Shown: positions 48,629 through 61,026, counted from the first letter of the stretch. The stretch: 64,000 nt of DNA from Siphlonurus alternatus (GCA_949825025.1 OX463788.1:30435715-30499714), one strand, 5' to 3'. The notes: generated by a model from the letters alone, not told the origin. Program-made: numbers and translations.

Positions 48629-49234
48629 TAACAAGTGCTTATATTATTTTATATATAAATTTCTCCTATGGCTTGGTATTCTATGCTTTTTGCTACATAA
48701 TTTATTTAACTGAATAACCAAAAATATAATGGCTTTCAAGACAGTTTGTTTATTGTTTAAGTTAATTGTTAATTGTTTAAGTGGGGCGGTCCGAATCCTC
48801 CTGGCGCACATCAAATTTGTCAATGAATATGCATATTATATGATACTTATGAACAATGAACAATGATAGTTTTTCAAAACTATATTTTTAGGATTTATTT
48901 GAAATATGTAATTATGTATTGTATGCATGAATCGTGTTTTAAAATTTTATGTTATAAAATATAACAAGGGCAATATGCATGATTTTATTTTAATTCAAAT
49001 AAATAGAGTATACAGTTGTACAGTACTCTTGATTCTTTTCCAATTTTTCCGAGCCTGTGAATTAGTTAAAAATATACAGTATATCAATATCAATCACAAA
49101 ACTGACATTCAAAAATTATCAATAGTAAAAAATTAAGGATGGCATGATGTTAACTGGTCATATCTATACTCAACAGTTTTTCAATGATATCTTTCAAAAC
49201 AATGTAGTTGGTTATCAATGGTGGAACTTGTTTT
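48629..49234 (+). other. DCTN4 3' UTR and intergenic DNA
   Basis: No canonical AATAAA close to the stop; AAATAAATAG appears at about 48998. Otherwise AT-rich and featureless. Confidence 0.4.
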
Positions 49235-49417
49235 TCAACATTGGTCTTAATCACCCCAGCGGAGTATAGACAGCCGTAAGCTGCCTTCCTCCTACCAACT
49301 CCATCTATTAGCCAGTCACACCCATCCCAAGTCACGAAAAGTCTGCCGTGTTCGGGATTTGAACCGGGGCCCTCTCGAACGAGAGCCAAGTGTACTAACC
49401 ACTACACCAAAGAGTTC
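49235..49417 (-). mobile_element. tRNA-derived SINE, copy 3, minus strand
   Basis: On the minus strand, TTTGGTGTAGTGGTTAG (A box) and CCGGTTCAAATCCC (B box, plus 49355-49365) are followed by the same body as copies 1 and 2 (GTTGGTAGGAGGAAGG). Confidence 0.7.
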
Positions 49418-50152
49418 GTTAATCAAAAATCAAAATAATGGAGGAACAATCGCAATAATAAAATGACAGAAAAAATTGTGAAAGTTGTCCATTGGCTGCT
49501 GAATATGGTTGCCTATTAAGTAATATTATATGTGTATACCGGTATTTACGAAATAGTAATTTAACTACTGTATAAGATTGGGACGGTGACAGATTTTTGC
49601 GCCGATTTCCCTTAATGACCGGTCTTTTGCGCCCCAACGCGGACAAGTAAACAGGTCTTTTGCGCCCTCGGTGGACAGGTCTTTTGCGCCGCTGTGGACA
49701 GGTCTTTTGCGCCCCTGCACAGCAGGGTACAAGCAGGACGATTGCGCCGCCCGATTTTGAGGCTGTGACTGGGGTTTAACATAAACATATTAGAAACCTC
49801 TTTTCCTTTCCTAGCTGAACACGTCATTTCATGGCGTAAACTGCATGAAGTTATATTAATTTATCATTATATTATTTATAATAATATAACTTTGTTATAT
49901 GTACATATGTACTATAAAATTTATTGGGAAATATATTCATAAAACCAGAGATTTTATATTAAAAAATGTAAGTTATTTGATTTAGCTTTGATTTATTCTT
50001 TATATTTCTGTTTGCTTTCAAAATATTTCATTTTAGCTGAAGCGAATAGGTATCTCACTGGTATCACAGTTCAGCAGTGTTCTAATTTTCGCAACAAATC
50101 ACAATAATATATAGAGTGCCAACCTCATATTTTTTTATTGCAGAAATGGATG

Positions 50153-50392
50153 GAGGGTGCAAAATTATGCAACTCTAATTTTTTCCTGCTTTTTTAGAGT
50201 CCGGGAAGTATTTTCAAAAAGTTATTGTAAGTACTGAGAGAGTAATGTGCCTCTTGGCGCCTCTCTTAATAAAAGGATTCAAACAAAAGGAGGAGCGTGG
50301 GTTCAAACCCAACCTCGGCACAACTTTTTAGCAATACTTCCCAGCCTCTAAAATATCTGAAAAAAATCAGAATGGCATACCTTTGCACCCTC
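50153..50392. mobile_element. Hairpin element with a tRNA-like B box, nested
   Basis: Ends GAGGGTGCAAAATTATGC and GGCATACCTTTGCACCCTC. The arm sequence (TTTTTAGAGTCCGGGAAGTA) resembles the element at 6419-6743. Near the loop, GGGTTCAAACCCAACCTCGG looks like a tRNA 3' half. Confidence 0.5.
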
Positions 50393-50717
50393 TATTGAAT
50401 TCTATTCGTTTTGAAAAAACAAAAACAAAACAAACAAAACTTTGTGGTCGATACTCTATTTTGCTCTTTTCTATAATTATATTTATTTATTTATTTCACA
50501 TTAAATATCAGTTGATACATTGTGACTACAAACTAAAACATTAATTAAATTTGAAATAGCTGTAAAACAAAAAAAGATTAGTAATACAATATAGAGTTTT
50601 TATTTTAGTTTTTATTTGTTATTTATTTTATTATTATTATTATTATTTTTTTTTTTTTTGCATTCAATAAGTTGCTGAGAAAAATTATATCACTAAAAAT
50701 GAAAAGTCTTTATAATG

Positions 50718-51212
50718 AGGTACTGACCGGTATTTGAGTTAGCAATACTAATAAAAAGTACTGTGAATTCTATGAAGAACGAGCCCTATTAGAGCATTCT
50801 ACGACAATTTGCTGATTTTTTATGAATTTTTAAAAGTTTTTTTGATGACGTCATACCATTGAATCTTAAATGGGAAAATGCATCAGTTAACATTGGTAAA
50901 ATGAAAAGTTATTGAAGTACAAATTTCAAACCTTCATTATCGTGATTCTAGTAACTAAAAACCTTGTAAATGAAGTTTTGGTTACATTTCAATATTAAGT
51001 ATGGGATTTGGCAATGTTAACTGATCTATTTTCCCATTTAAGATTCAATGCTATGACGTCATTTTTGAGAGGTTTTAAAAATTCATATAAAATCAGGAAA
51101 TTGTCGTAGAATGCTGTAATAGGGCTTGTTCTTCATGAAATTCTCGTGCCTTTTGAAATGTTGACAAAAACTTCAAACTTTTTTTTTGGTTAGTACCCCA
51201 TTGAAGCAAAAT
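50718..51212. mobile_element. Diverged hairpin element, nested
   Basis: Left AATGAGGTACTGACC pairs imperfectly with right GGTTAGTACCCCATT. Inner arms match better (CATTCTACGACAATTT-like). TGACGTCA in each arm (50846, 51054). Confidence 0.6.
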
Positions 51213-51509
51213 ATAAGAAGTTAGCCGATACTTGCAAAAGTTATCTATCTATCTATATCTATTTACTATTATACATATTTTTTTAAATTGTGTGTAAACA
51301 TATTTAATGATATAGTATGGAACTATAAAATATTATTTATCATGTAATTTATGTTTTAATATTATAGTTAAAGCAGTGAGCTTTTTAATCTTTGTTAAAA
51401 TGTTTATTAATTATTTTTATGAATGGTTTAAAAGAATATCCACTTTTATAAATTTAGAATAAATTTAAATTCATGTGCATACTTTTAAAAGTATAAGTAT
51501 CAGTGACTG

Positions 51510-51902
51510 CCCTTGTAAAAAGGAATTATATTTATTACAAATTAATAAAGTATAATTCGTATGCTTAATTCGTATAATTTAGTATAATTTCTGAATTATT
51601 AATATACTAAATTACATGATTAATTATACTAGTTTAATTTTGTTATACTAAATTATAGAAATAGTATGCCTCTTTAAATCATATCGAGGCAACAATATAT
51701 GGTTCAATATGTCACTTATTTTTTTTTACTTTGGAAAAATGCTATTTTTGGAAAAATGCTTTACTATAATTTAGTATAATAAAATAAAAACTAGTATAAT
51801 TAATCTGTAATTTAGTATATTAATCATTCAGAAATTATACGAATTAAGCATAGGAATTATACTTTATTAATTTGTAATAAGTATAATTCCTTTTTACAAG
51901 GG
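51510..51902. mobile_element. AT-rich hairpin element (393 bp), nested
   Basis: Ends CCCTTGTAAAAAGGAATTAT and its exact complement, with long AT-rich arms containing AGTATAAT and GCTTAATTCGTATAA blocks. No clear target duplication. Confidence 0.65.
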
Positions 51903-52331
51903 TGAATTACCATTGAATTTTGGCATTTGGCATTTTTGGATTAAGATTGTACAGGAACGTATATTATCACTATTATACATAAAATAATTTTTTTACCTCT
52001 TCCGTGGATTTCTTACGAAGATTATTTATTGAGTAAATAAAATTAAATAATATATAGATACGCTTAATATATACTGCATTGTACTCTAATATAAATTGTT
52101 CAATTAAATTTATCACAAGGAGATAGCACATATATAGTTCAGCTAGAAAAGAGGTTTTAAGTATGTTGATGTTAAACCCTAGTCACAGCCTCAAAAACGG
52201 GTGGCGCAATCATCCTGTTTGCACCCTGCTGTGCAGGGGCGCAAAAGACCTATACTGACCGCGGCGCAAAAGACCTGTACCTTTTTCAAGAAATTTTGAC
52301 CGCGGCGCAAAAGGGCTGCACCCGATTGGGA

Positions 52332-53253
52332 GGGTTTTTGTCTATCCAACAAAAATTGTTGGGATATTGTTGTAAGTATCCTGGTAAAGTTATATTATAG
52401 TTGAAAGGGAAATGATGGCACCAACCTTAGTAGTTCCCACATGTTTTCAGTAAGATTTAAAAATAAACTTAATGTTTGAGCAAATAAAAAGGGAAACAAG
52501 GATCATTGCAAGCATATGAGATCCATAGGATATAAGTGTGAAGAATATTTTTGGGACTGCGATGAAACAGTCCAGATTTAGTCAATTCAGCATCTGCAAA
52601 AACACTAAAATTGTATTCTAGTTTAGCCAGGAAATAATTTGACGGATTTTATAAATAAACAAATTTAAAAATAGCCTTTGTTTTGCAGAAGTTCATTGTC
52701 AAGTTTTGCATCTGGTGTTAATTCCACTGCTTTATTGCTGCCCAATATTGATTGCATCATAATTAAAATATAGTAATAACAAGTTATATACTTAGCTTTG
52801 GCAATAAACAAACTTAATTAAATCACTAATCACTAATAACTCTTAAAAACATGTATTCTAGCTAGACATAGTTCGGTTCCTAGACCTAGCTATTAATTTA
52901 GTGATTACTCCCATCGTCTCTTTGATGTAAAAGATTGCTAGTTACGGGTAAGCACGGTATATAGGATTTAAAATTATTAAAATCACCGCCAAAGATTGTG
53001 CAAGTTGTAAAAAAACTTACTTATATTCAAGCATATATATATACATACATACATACATACATAAAGATGAAATATAGAAAGTTTTTCAACTTACAGACAT
53101 TGACTGTATTTTATAACGGGATAAGGCACTCAGCCATGAATGCGAGGGATGTGAATTCGAGTCCCACCTCGGAGGAATTTTAAATTTTCTGACAAATTTT
53201 CTTTTCTTGTCTTGGCGGGTAAACACAGCAGAAGTTTAAAATTATTATATATA
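52332..53253. other. Intergenic DNA
   Basis: AT-rich. A CATA microsatellite (53041-53063). A short tRNA-like stretch with AATTCGAGTCCC (53152-53163) may be a SINE head fragment. Nothing else supported. Confidence 0.35.
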
Positions 53254-53440
53254 CAGTAGAAACTTGATATTACGTTAAGTCAAGGGACCCAGGAAATTGG
53301 GTTTACCTTATATCGAGTATACCTTATATCAAGTTTTTCCTATACCTGCAATACTAATACATTTTTACGGGACCTTTACTCCCTTACTCAATATAGAGTT
53401 TTTACCTTATAACAAGTTACGTAATAACAAGTTTTTACTG
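53254..53440 (+). mobile_element. TA-flanked MITE (187 bp), copy 1
   Basis: Ends CAGTAGAAACTTGATATTAC and GTAATAACAAGTTTTTACTG, with TA on both sides. Internal repeats ACCTTATAT.GAGTATACC. The same element occurs inverted at 61027-61213 with the same length. CAGTA-type ends and TA target fit a pogo/Tc1-mariner derivative by inference. Confidence 0.8.
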
Positions 53441-53469
53441 TATATATATTTCAGTAAGGTTAATATACT

Positions 53470-53620
53470 TGATGCCATTTTACCCTTTCGGGTGTAGCCA
53501 GGTATTTAACCTTGTGTGGAAGGGTTATCATGCACCGAGTAAGACCATACCAAACCCTCCAGAACCCTTCCCTGGAATCACAACCATACTGAGTCGATCA
53601 ACTTGCTCAAATTGAATTGT
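53470..53620 (-). mobile_element. SINE 3'-tail fragment, minus strand
   Basis: TACCCTTTCGGGTGTAGCCA and AGGTATTTAACCTT are the reverse complement of the tail of the SINE at 46817-47160. Confidence 0.5.
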
Positions 53621-53998
53621 AAATTCTGCTTCAAAAGAGGCAATCTCCATATTTCACTTATCGCTGGAATAGCTTTTAATCAATAAAACTATACAGTTAG
53701 TTGTGGTCAATAAGACTGGTACATTCAGCTTGTGTGAAGTGCAGAAGCGAGCACCAACAGTACATTCACCTGGCTTATCTAACAATCTAGAGCTAAGGTG
53801 AGGTGACACAGTGTCATCTCCTTCACCTGGCCACAATTAAGGATTCTTTATTGTCAGGATAAGACACATGTGAAATTTGTGCATCAATATTTTAGAACCC
53901 ATTGTACCGCGAAATTCAAAAATAGCAATTGTAGGGTAGGTGCATTAGAAAAGCTTGTGGTAGGTACAATGGGTGCTGTTGTTTGGCCAATCTGTTAA

Positions 53999-54727
53999 GG
54001 GTAAGATATCACGAACAATCGATTGTTTGTAGTCCCATTTGATTAACATGTAAACCATAGCAACCTCGTAATAATTCTGATTTTTTTTTTGAGAGAGAGT
54101 TCTTGGCACCAAAATAATGTGGTAAAAATTTCAAAACAATCGGACGATTCAATTTTTTTTAAGGGTAAGGTAACGCCACCAATGTTAAAAGAAATCCCTC
54201 TCACAAAAATTCTGAAAAAAAATTAAAATGTTCTCCTCTACACCCCCTATCAGTAGCTAAAATATCAGGTATACAAATACGATCTAGTTTTTGAGTTATG
54301 AATTTTTAAAGTTGACCAATTTAACATGGGACTTTCATTTCTCCATGTTAAAGTAGTCAACTTTAAAAATTTATAACTCAAAAACTAGATCGTATTTGTA
54401 TACCTGATATTTTAGGTACTGATAGGGGGTATAGAGGAGAACATTTTAAATTTTTTTCAGAATTTTTGTGAGAGGGATTTTTTTTAACATTGGTGGCGTT
54501 ACCTTACCCTTAAATGAATTTTTTAAATTTTCAGTATAGGGCTTTCCCATGGAGACCTAAACTAAGAAATTAATTTTAAAAAATTGGATCGTCCGATTTT
54601 TTGAAATTTTTTCCATATTTTTTAGGTGCCAAGAACTTTCTCTAAAAAAAAATTCAGAATCATTATGAGGTTGCTTAATGTTAATCAAATGGGACTACAA
54701 CAATCGATTGTTTGTGTAATCTTAACC
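53999..54727. mobile_element. TTAA hairpin element of the 34434 family, interrupted by a second one
   Basis: TTAA at 53995-53998 and 54728-54731. Body sequence GTAGTCCCATTTGATTAACA and CAATCGGACGATTCAA as in 34434-34814. A complete element of another family (54163-54509) sits at an internal TTAA, so this one is older. Confidence 0.8.
54163..54509. mobile_element. TTAA hairpin MITE of the GGGTAAGGTAACGCCAC family, nested (347 bp)
   Basis: Ends GGGTAAGGTAACGCCACCAA and TTGGTGGCGTTACCTTACCC with TTAA at 54159-54162 and 54510-54513. Nearly perfect arms of about 165 bp. Intact, hence young. Confidence 0.9.
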
Positions 54728-54731
54728 TTAA

Positions 54732-54754
54732 GGATAAGATAATGCCACCAATGT

Positions 54755-54797
<43 letters not shown>

Positions 54798-55107
54798 CAT
54801 ACAAAAATTCTGAAAAAAATTTAAAATGTTCTCCTCTACACCCACTATCAGTAGCTAAAATATCAGGTATACAAATACGATCTAGTTTTTGAGTTATAAC
54901 TTTTTAAAGTAGACTACTTTAACATGGAGAAATGAAACTTCCACTTTAAATTAGTCAACTTTAAAAATTCATAACTCAAAAACTAGATCGTATTTGTATA
55001 CCTGATATTTTAGCTGCTGATAGGGGGTGTAGAGGAGAATATTTTAAATTTTTTTCAGAATTTTTGTGTGAGGGATTTTTCTTAACATTGGTGGCATTAT
55101 CTTACCC
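54732..55107. mobile_element. TTAA hairpin MITE abutting its neighbour across one TTAA (376 bp)
   Basis: Begins GGATAAGATAATGCCACCAA directly after the TTAA at 54728-54731 that also ends the previous element, and ends GGTGGCATTATCTTACCC before TTAA (55108-55111). Contains a TA microsatellite (about 54760-54793) absent from the other copies. Confidence 0.88.
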
Positions 55108-56083
55108 TTAAATGTTGACCCAATTGGTGACAGCCTGATATAAAGGAGCGTTGGCCACAATAATGTACTGCGGCGTTGCCACCCAGCACAGCGAAAAAAC
55201 TATTGGTGGCCACTCTCTCAAGCATGACAACTAACAAAAGTCCCAGTCTTATTAGCCCAGTAAATTTAACTTTTGACCCGGAAAAAATTAGGGGAGTTTT
55301 GAAAATTGCAGGGTCGATAGAGCTTGACTTTCTGTACAACATATCAAAATTACGCCTTTTTACGCCCTGTGCTAACGCCGCCATTTAAAAAAAATGGCGG
55401 CCGGGAGGTTGCTTCGTGTTTTAATTTTCTGTGCTCAATCTAATTACATTTTTGAAAATAAAAAAATACGGGAACGTAGCTAAAGATATACCTCATTGAT
55501 ATCCTAAAAAATATTTTCAAATTTTGCATTAAAACCCGTTAAAAAAAATAAAGTCCCGAAAAAATTAAAATCGATCGTTGACATTTCTTCCATTTGTAGC
55601 CAAAGTTTTGGCTGTAACGAAAACTATGTCATTATAAAATATTGCCTCTCGTTCTTTGTGAATTAGAAAATGCATGTTTGAATATAATCCGATCAGGCAA
55701 AGCCGAGTTATGAATTTTTTTGTGTGCCCGCGCATGGAACTTGGAGAGCGCCCAGGCCTGCAATATACACGCTTGGCATGGGGAGAACCGTGGCGCGCGG
55801 CGAAGTCGCTGACCATTGTAGTACTGCATTAATATAACTCGCACTGCTGCTAAAATGTTATCATACAGTCATTACAATTAGTATATGATATGGACACACT
55901 ACAAATTTATACTTATAATGACACATTTTTTTATTTAATTGCAAAATAGTTTATTATCTCCCAATATAATAAAGCCATGCACGCATGTTTGTATGATAAA
56001 ATGAGGAGCCCGTGCTAAATTCAAATGTTATTATACTTCAACAATTCGTTTGAATTGTGATAAATTTATGTTTGTCTTTATCG

Positions 56084-56131
<48 letters not shown>

Positions 56132-57244
56132 ATTTATTTATATTATAATATGTTAAATTAAATTAATAGTTAATATACACTTTGTTTATATTATACACTA
56201 CATGCACATGTATGGTTGATTCTAAATATTTTTTTAAATAATTTATTCCTTAGTTAGTTATACTTTAAAATTTAACTATTTAATATGAATTGTATCAAAA
56301 TCTGCCTTGGCATGAAAGAAATGCAGTGATAACTTAATTAAACGAGAAATATTTTGATATGTTAAAATGCAGTTGCAAATCAATTGTATTTTCGTATGCT
56401 TTGAAGCAAGTGAATGTATGAAATAATTATTAAAGTTAAACACTAAACATTACTGCAACTATATTAATGTAACATTGCATGTACATTTATGTGTACCCAT
56501 ATACATACCTAGATTACGGAAAATTTAATGATAATAAAATAATAAGGATATTATACAGCACAAGATAGAGCCTTTCTTATGTAGTATTGGGTGTATATTT
56601 ATTTTTAATTGTTAGTATGATTAATATTTTATGATATGATTAATATGAAATATAATTATATATATAGCGCACTGGTTTTAAACAAATTATTTTACTTTTA
56701 CCCACAAACATTGAGAAACAATTTTAGTTTATAGCAACTAAATAGTATTTACCTTTACCATAGGTTTGTAACAATTAATTAAAAATAAATATACACTCAA
56801 TACTATTATACACAAGAAAGGCTCTATCTTGTGCTGTATATCCTTATTATTTTATTATCATTAAATTTTCCGTAATCTAGGTATGTATATGGGTACACAT
56901 AAATGTACATGCAATGTTACATTAATATAGTTGCAGTAATGTTTAGTGTTTAACTTTAATAATTATTTCATACATTCACTTGCTTCTATAAGCATACGAA
57001 AATACAATTGATTTGCAACTGAATTTTAACATATCAAAATATTTCTCATTTAATTAAGTTATCACTGCATTTCTTTCATGCCAAGGCAGATTTTGATACT
57101 TGATTAAATAGTTAAATTTTAAAGTACTAACAAAAGAACAAATGATTTTTAATAAAAAATATAGAATCGACTATACATGTGCATGTAGTGTACAACATAA
57201 ACAACATGTATATTATTATTAATTTAATTTAACATATTATAATA

Positions 57245-57246
<2 letters not shown>

Positions 57247-57274
<28 letters not shown>
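57247..57274. repeat. AAAT tetranucleotide repeat
   Basis: Seven or so units of AATA directly upstream of the 5S-like SINE, absent from the other arm of the inverted repeat. Confidence 0.8.
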
Positions 57275-57276
<2 letters not shown>

Positions 57277-57281
57277 GTATG

Positions 57282-57640
57282 GGTGTGTGGCGCAGTGCGC
57301 TTGATCGGGTCTCGTCAGATCACCGAAGTCAAGCAACACCGAGCGTGGTTGGTAGTTGGATGGGTGACCATTTTCAACAAAAAAACCATGTTTCCCACCC
57401 AGTGGTAAATCGTTGCGCTTTTCAACCATGTGGTTCCCCTGGCTTTGGACTTCCGGTTCATTGACAAAAGCTGTAGCGTCCATCCTGGCTGAGGTTTCCA
57501 CGTTTCCCTCAGTCGCAGGCAAATGCCGGGATGGATTGCAAGGCCATGGCCGCCCCCGTTCCGGAAGAGCCCGCGAAACGCTCAAGTTCGGGTTTCGGAA
57601 GGTTCGGGGTTTCAAACTTACAGTTAGTAATTAATTAATA
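57282..57640 (+). mobile_element. SINE derived from 5S rRNA
   Basis: 57303-57369 matches the internal promoter region of 5S rRNA: TCTCGTCAGATCACCGAAGT, CAAGCAACACCGAGCGTGGT and TTGGATGGGTGACC. The remainder (to about 57640) is not 5S-like and contains TGTGGTTCCCCTGGC and GCCGGGATGGATTGCAAGGC. A 5S head with an unrelated body defines the SINE3 class. It interrupts one arm of the giant inverted repeat. It is not a functional 5S gene, since both termini diverge. Confidence 0.7.
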
Positions 57641-58649
57641 GTAGTAGAAGTACCCAGTTAGGGTTTGATTATATATATATATATATTATTGCGATAAAGA
57701 CAAACATATATCACAATTCAGACGAATTGTTGAAGTATAATAACATTTGAATTTAGCACGGGCTCCTCATTTTATCATACAAACATGCGTGCATGGCTTT
57801 ATTATATTGGGAGATAATGAACTATTTTGCAATTAAATAAAAAAATGTGTCATTATAAGTATAAATTTGTAGTGTGTCCATATCATATACTAATTGTAAT
57901 GACTGTATGATAACATTTTAGCAGCAGTGCGAGTTATATTAATGCAGTACTACAATGGTCAGCGACTTCGCCGCGCGCCACGGTTCTCCCCATGCCAAGC
58001 GTGTATATTGCAGGCCTGGGCGCTCTCCAAGTTCCACGCGCGGGCACACAAAAAAATTCATAACTCGGCTTTGCCTGATCGGATTATATTCAAACATGCA
58101 TTTTCTAATTCACAAAGAACGAGAGGCAATATTTTATAATGACATAGTTTTCGTTACAGCCAAAACTTTGGCTACAAATGGAAGAAATGTCAACGATCGA
58201 TTTTAATTTTTTCGGGACTTTATTTTTTTTAACGGGCTTTAATGCAAAATTTGAAAATATTTTTTAGGATATCAATGAGGTATATCTTTAGCTACGTTCC
58301 CGTATTTTTTTATTTTCAAAAATGTAATTAGATTGAGCACAGAAAATTAAAACACGAAGCAACCTCCCGGCCGCCATTTTTTTTAAATGGCGGCGTTAGC
58401 ACAGGGCGTAAAAAGGCGTAATTTTGATATGTTGTTCAGAAAGTCAAACTCTATCGATCCTGCAATTTTCAAAACTCCCCTAATTTTTTCTGGGTCCCAA
58501 TGATATTTTATGCTAGAATTACTGGGCTATATTGATCTTCCTTCATTGTAGCAACTGGGTACTATAATCTAAAATACTTAGGGGGGTGGGTAGGAGGGAG
58601 GGATGACGAGAAAATTCATGGGAACTTTCGTTCGATTTATATTAATTAA

Positions 58650-58996
58650 GGGTAAGGTAACGCCACTAATGTTAAAAAAAATCCCTCGCACAAAAATTCT
58701 GAAAAAAATTTAAAATGTTCCCCTCTACACCCCTTATCAGTAGCTAAAATATCAGGTATACAAATTCGATCTAGTTTTTGAGTTATGAATTTTTAAAGTT
58801 GACTACTTTAACATGGAGAAATGGAAATCCCATGTTAAATTAGTCAACTTTAAAAATTCATAACTCAAAAACTAGATTGTATTTGTATACCTGATATTTT
58901 AGCTACTGATAGGGGGTGTAGAGGAGAACATTTTAAATTTTTTTCAGAATTTTTGTGTGAGGGATTTTTTTTAACATTGGTGGCGTTACCTTACCC
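58650..58996. mobile_element. TTAA hairpin MITE of the GGGTAAGGTAACGCCAC family (347 bp)
   Basis: Ends GGGTAAGGTAACGCCACTAA and TTGGTGGCGTTACCTTACCC. TTAA at 58646-58649 and 58997-59000. Same length as the copy at 54163-54509. Confidence 0.9.
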
Positions 58997-59000
58997 TTAA

Positions 59001-59286
59001 GGGGAAGGGAACACGCCCAATGTTAAAAAAAATCTCACATATGAAAATTTTAAAATGTTCTCCTCTACATTCCCCATCAGTAGCTAAAATATCATGTATA
59101 CAAATCAGAGCTAGTTTTTGAGTTACGAATGACTTTAAAAATTCATAACTAAAAAACTAGCTCGAATTTTTTATACCTGATATTTTAGCTACTTATAGAG
59201 GATGTAGAGGAGAACACTTACTTTTTTTTTTTCATAATTTTCATGTGTGGGATTTTTTTTTTAACATTGGGTGTGTTACCTTACCC
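59001..59286. mobile_element. Related TTAA hairpin MITE abutting the previous one (286 bp)
   Basis: Begins GGGGAAGGGAACACGCCCAA immediately after the TTAA shared with the previous element and ends GGGTGTGTTACCTTACCC before TTTA (59287-59290, a one-base change from TTAA). Shorter and more diverged than its neighbour. Confidence 0.8.
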
Positions 59287-59762
59287 TTTATTTCATAAAA
59301 TGACAGTTTGTGAAAGACACATAATTTTAAGTGCTTATAAATATCTAGACCAGGAACGCCGATAATGGTGACCAGAGTGCAGCACACTCAAAGGCCAAGA
59401 AAGTTTTACCTTAAAAAAAAGGATGTCAGTTCTGTAACGTGCTTTAGTGTTATTACGCACCCCTCTGACTCACTCAGCATTGAGGAACAGTTAAAATTGA
59501 CCCCACTATTTTTAATCCTCCCTCATTGTTTCCAGACACAACTTTCAAAATATTAGTACCTACTGCCCTGCTATTTTCTGTATAAAGACGTCTTGGTATA
59601 AATTTTACAACAAGAACACAGAATTTGAGATTTACTGGTCTTAAAAGACGCCTCTATTTATTTGATTATTGTATAAAGTAACAAATTCACTCACTTTTAT
59701 CATCTGATTTAATTAAATTTAACAGTGCAGTTTAAATGAAACCAATAATTGCAAGGTGACAA

Positions 59763-59768
59763 TTTATT
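59763..59768 (-). terminator. RPS14: Polyadenylation signal of RPS14
   Basis: AATAAA on the minus strand, 20 bases after the RPS14 stop codon. Confidence 0.75.
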
Positions 59769-59788
59769 AACACAAGCCAGGGGAAAAA

Positions 59789-60073
<285 letters not shown>

Positions 60074-60442
60074 TTAAAGGAAGAACCGAAGGCTAAAATA
60101 ATTTTATCAATGAATTCAATACAATAAAGAATTAATCACAACCTAGACCTTCTGTTATAAAAATATAGTGAATTATTTGTATTTTATGATCCTAACCTGC
60201 GTTTATTAAGAGAAAATAGTTTTCCCTTACAACACAATATCTTTTCAAAAGAAGATAAATGCTGCTTCACCACCATTGATCAAATTAGGACAGCATATAC
60301 CCAAAGCTTATTTCAACAACAGTAACAAAACTTGAAATTCACTAATACACATATTTTTATTTTTTATTTTATTTATTTATTCATTTATTTATTTATTTAT
60401 TTTGTTTTTTGAACTACTGTAATGTGCGACTAATGTCAGTTA

Positions 60443-60568
<126 letters not shown>

Positions 60569-61026
60569 TTAGAACTATCTAATTTATTTGATTCATTAAA
60601 AATATTATGGAGGCTTCAAGTATTCCCCGGCGGGAAAATTTTCTATGGAAAGCCTTCATGTTACAAAATTCGATTTTTTTTTTTACTGTATTTGCAACAA
60701 AGATTTTAAATTTTTCCTTATTACGCTCACAATGCCAAGTATACAGTAATATAATATAATTAACCATAACATTACCCTTGTACATGACTATAACTTCACA
60801 TCAAAAGTATGTAGCTATCATGTTAACAAGACACAATAATTAACAATTAAGAGGAACAATTGCAAATGTTATGAATTTCACAACAATATCCCTCAACATA
60901 GCAAAAAGTATGGTATGTTTAACAAATTAGTTATCTGGATGAAATCTTGGTGAACCAAATTTTTATACTGTATATAAAAAGTTAATAGTTTTAATAAAAA
61001 AATAAATACAGTAAATAACAAAATTA

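Larger units (their letters stand above)
49584..52323. mobile_element. Foldback element with GGTCTTTTGCGCC iterons (2.7 kb)
   Basis: Arms of about 230 bp (49584-49815 and 52132-52323) are inverted copies. The 13-mer GGTCTTTTGCGCC begins at 49621, 49654, 49678 and 49701, with a degenerate copy near 49591; its complement recurs in the right arm. An 8-bp direct repeat GATTGGGA flanks it (49576-49583, 52324-52331). The superfamily is unresolved. The interior is AT-rich and has received at least three further hairpin insertions. No transposase. Confidence 0.7.
55118..58560. mobile_element. Giant inverted-repeat element (3.4 kb)
   Basis: ACCCAATTGGTGACA at the left and TTGTAGCAACTGGGT at the right are the outer ends. 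Arms match from about 55250 to the centre near 56690, with the closest match across 55390-56070 and 57700-58380 (including GCGGCCGGGAGGTTGCTTCG). The same open frames appear in mirror image at 55565-55816 and 57955-58206; they are not recognised and I treat them as part of the repeat. The right arm carries an extra insert (about 57255-57670) with a SINE. Target duplication not determined. Confidence 0.75.

Noticed and set aside
57303..57369. 5S rRNA gene
   Set aside because: Only the internal promoter region matches; the first and last parts of 5S are missing and unrelated sequence follows.
55565..58206. Mirrored frames of 70-83 codons in the giant inverted repeat
   Set aside because: Duplicated by the inversion; overlapping frames and no recognised domain. 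Reported as a finding, not as genes.
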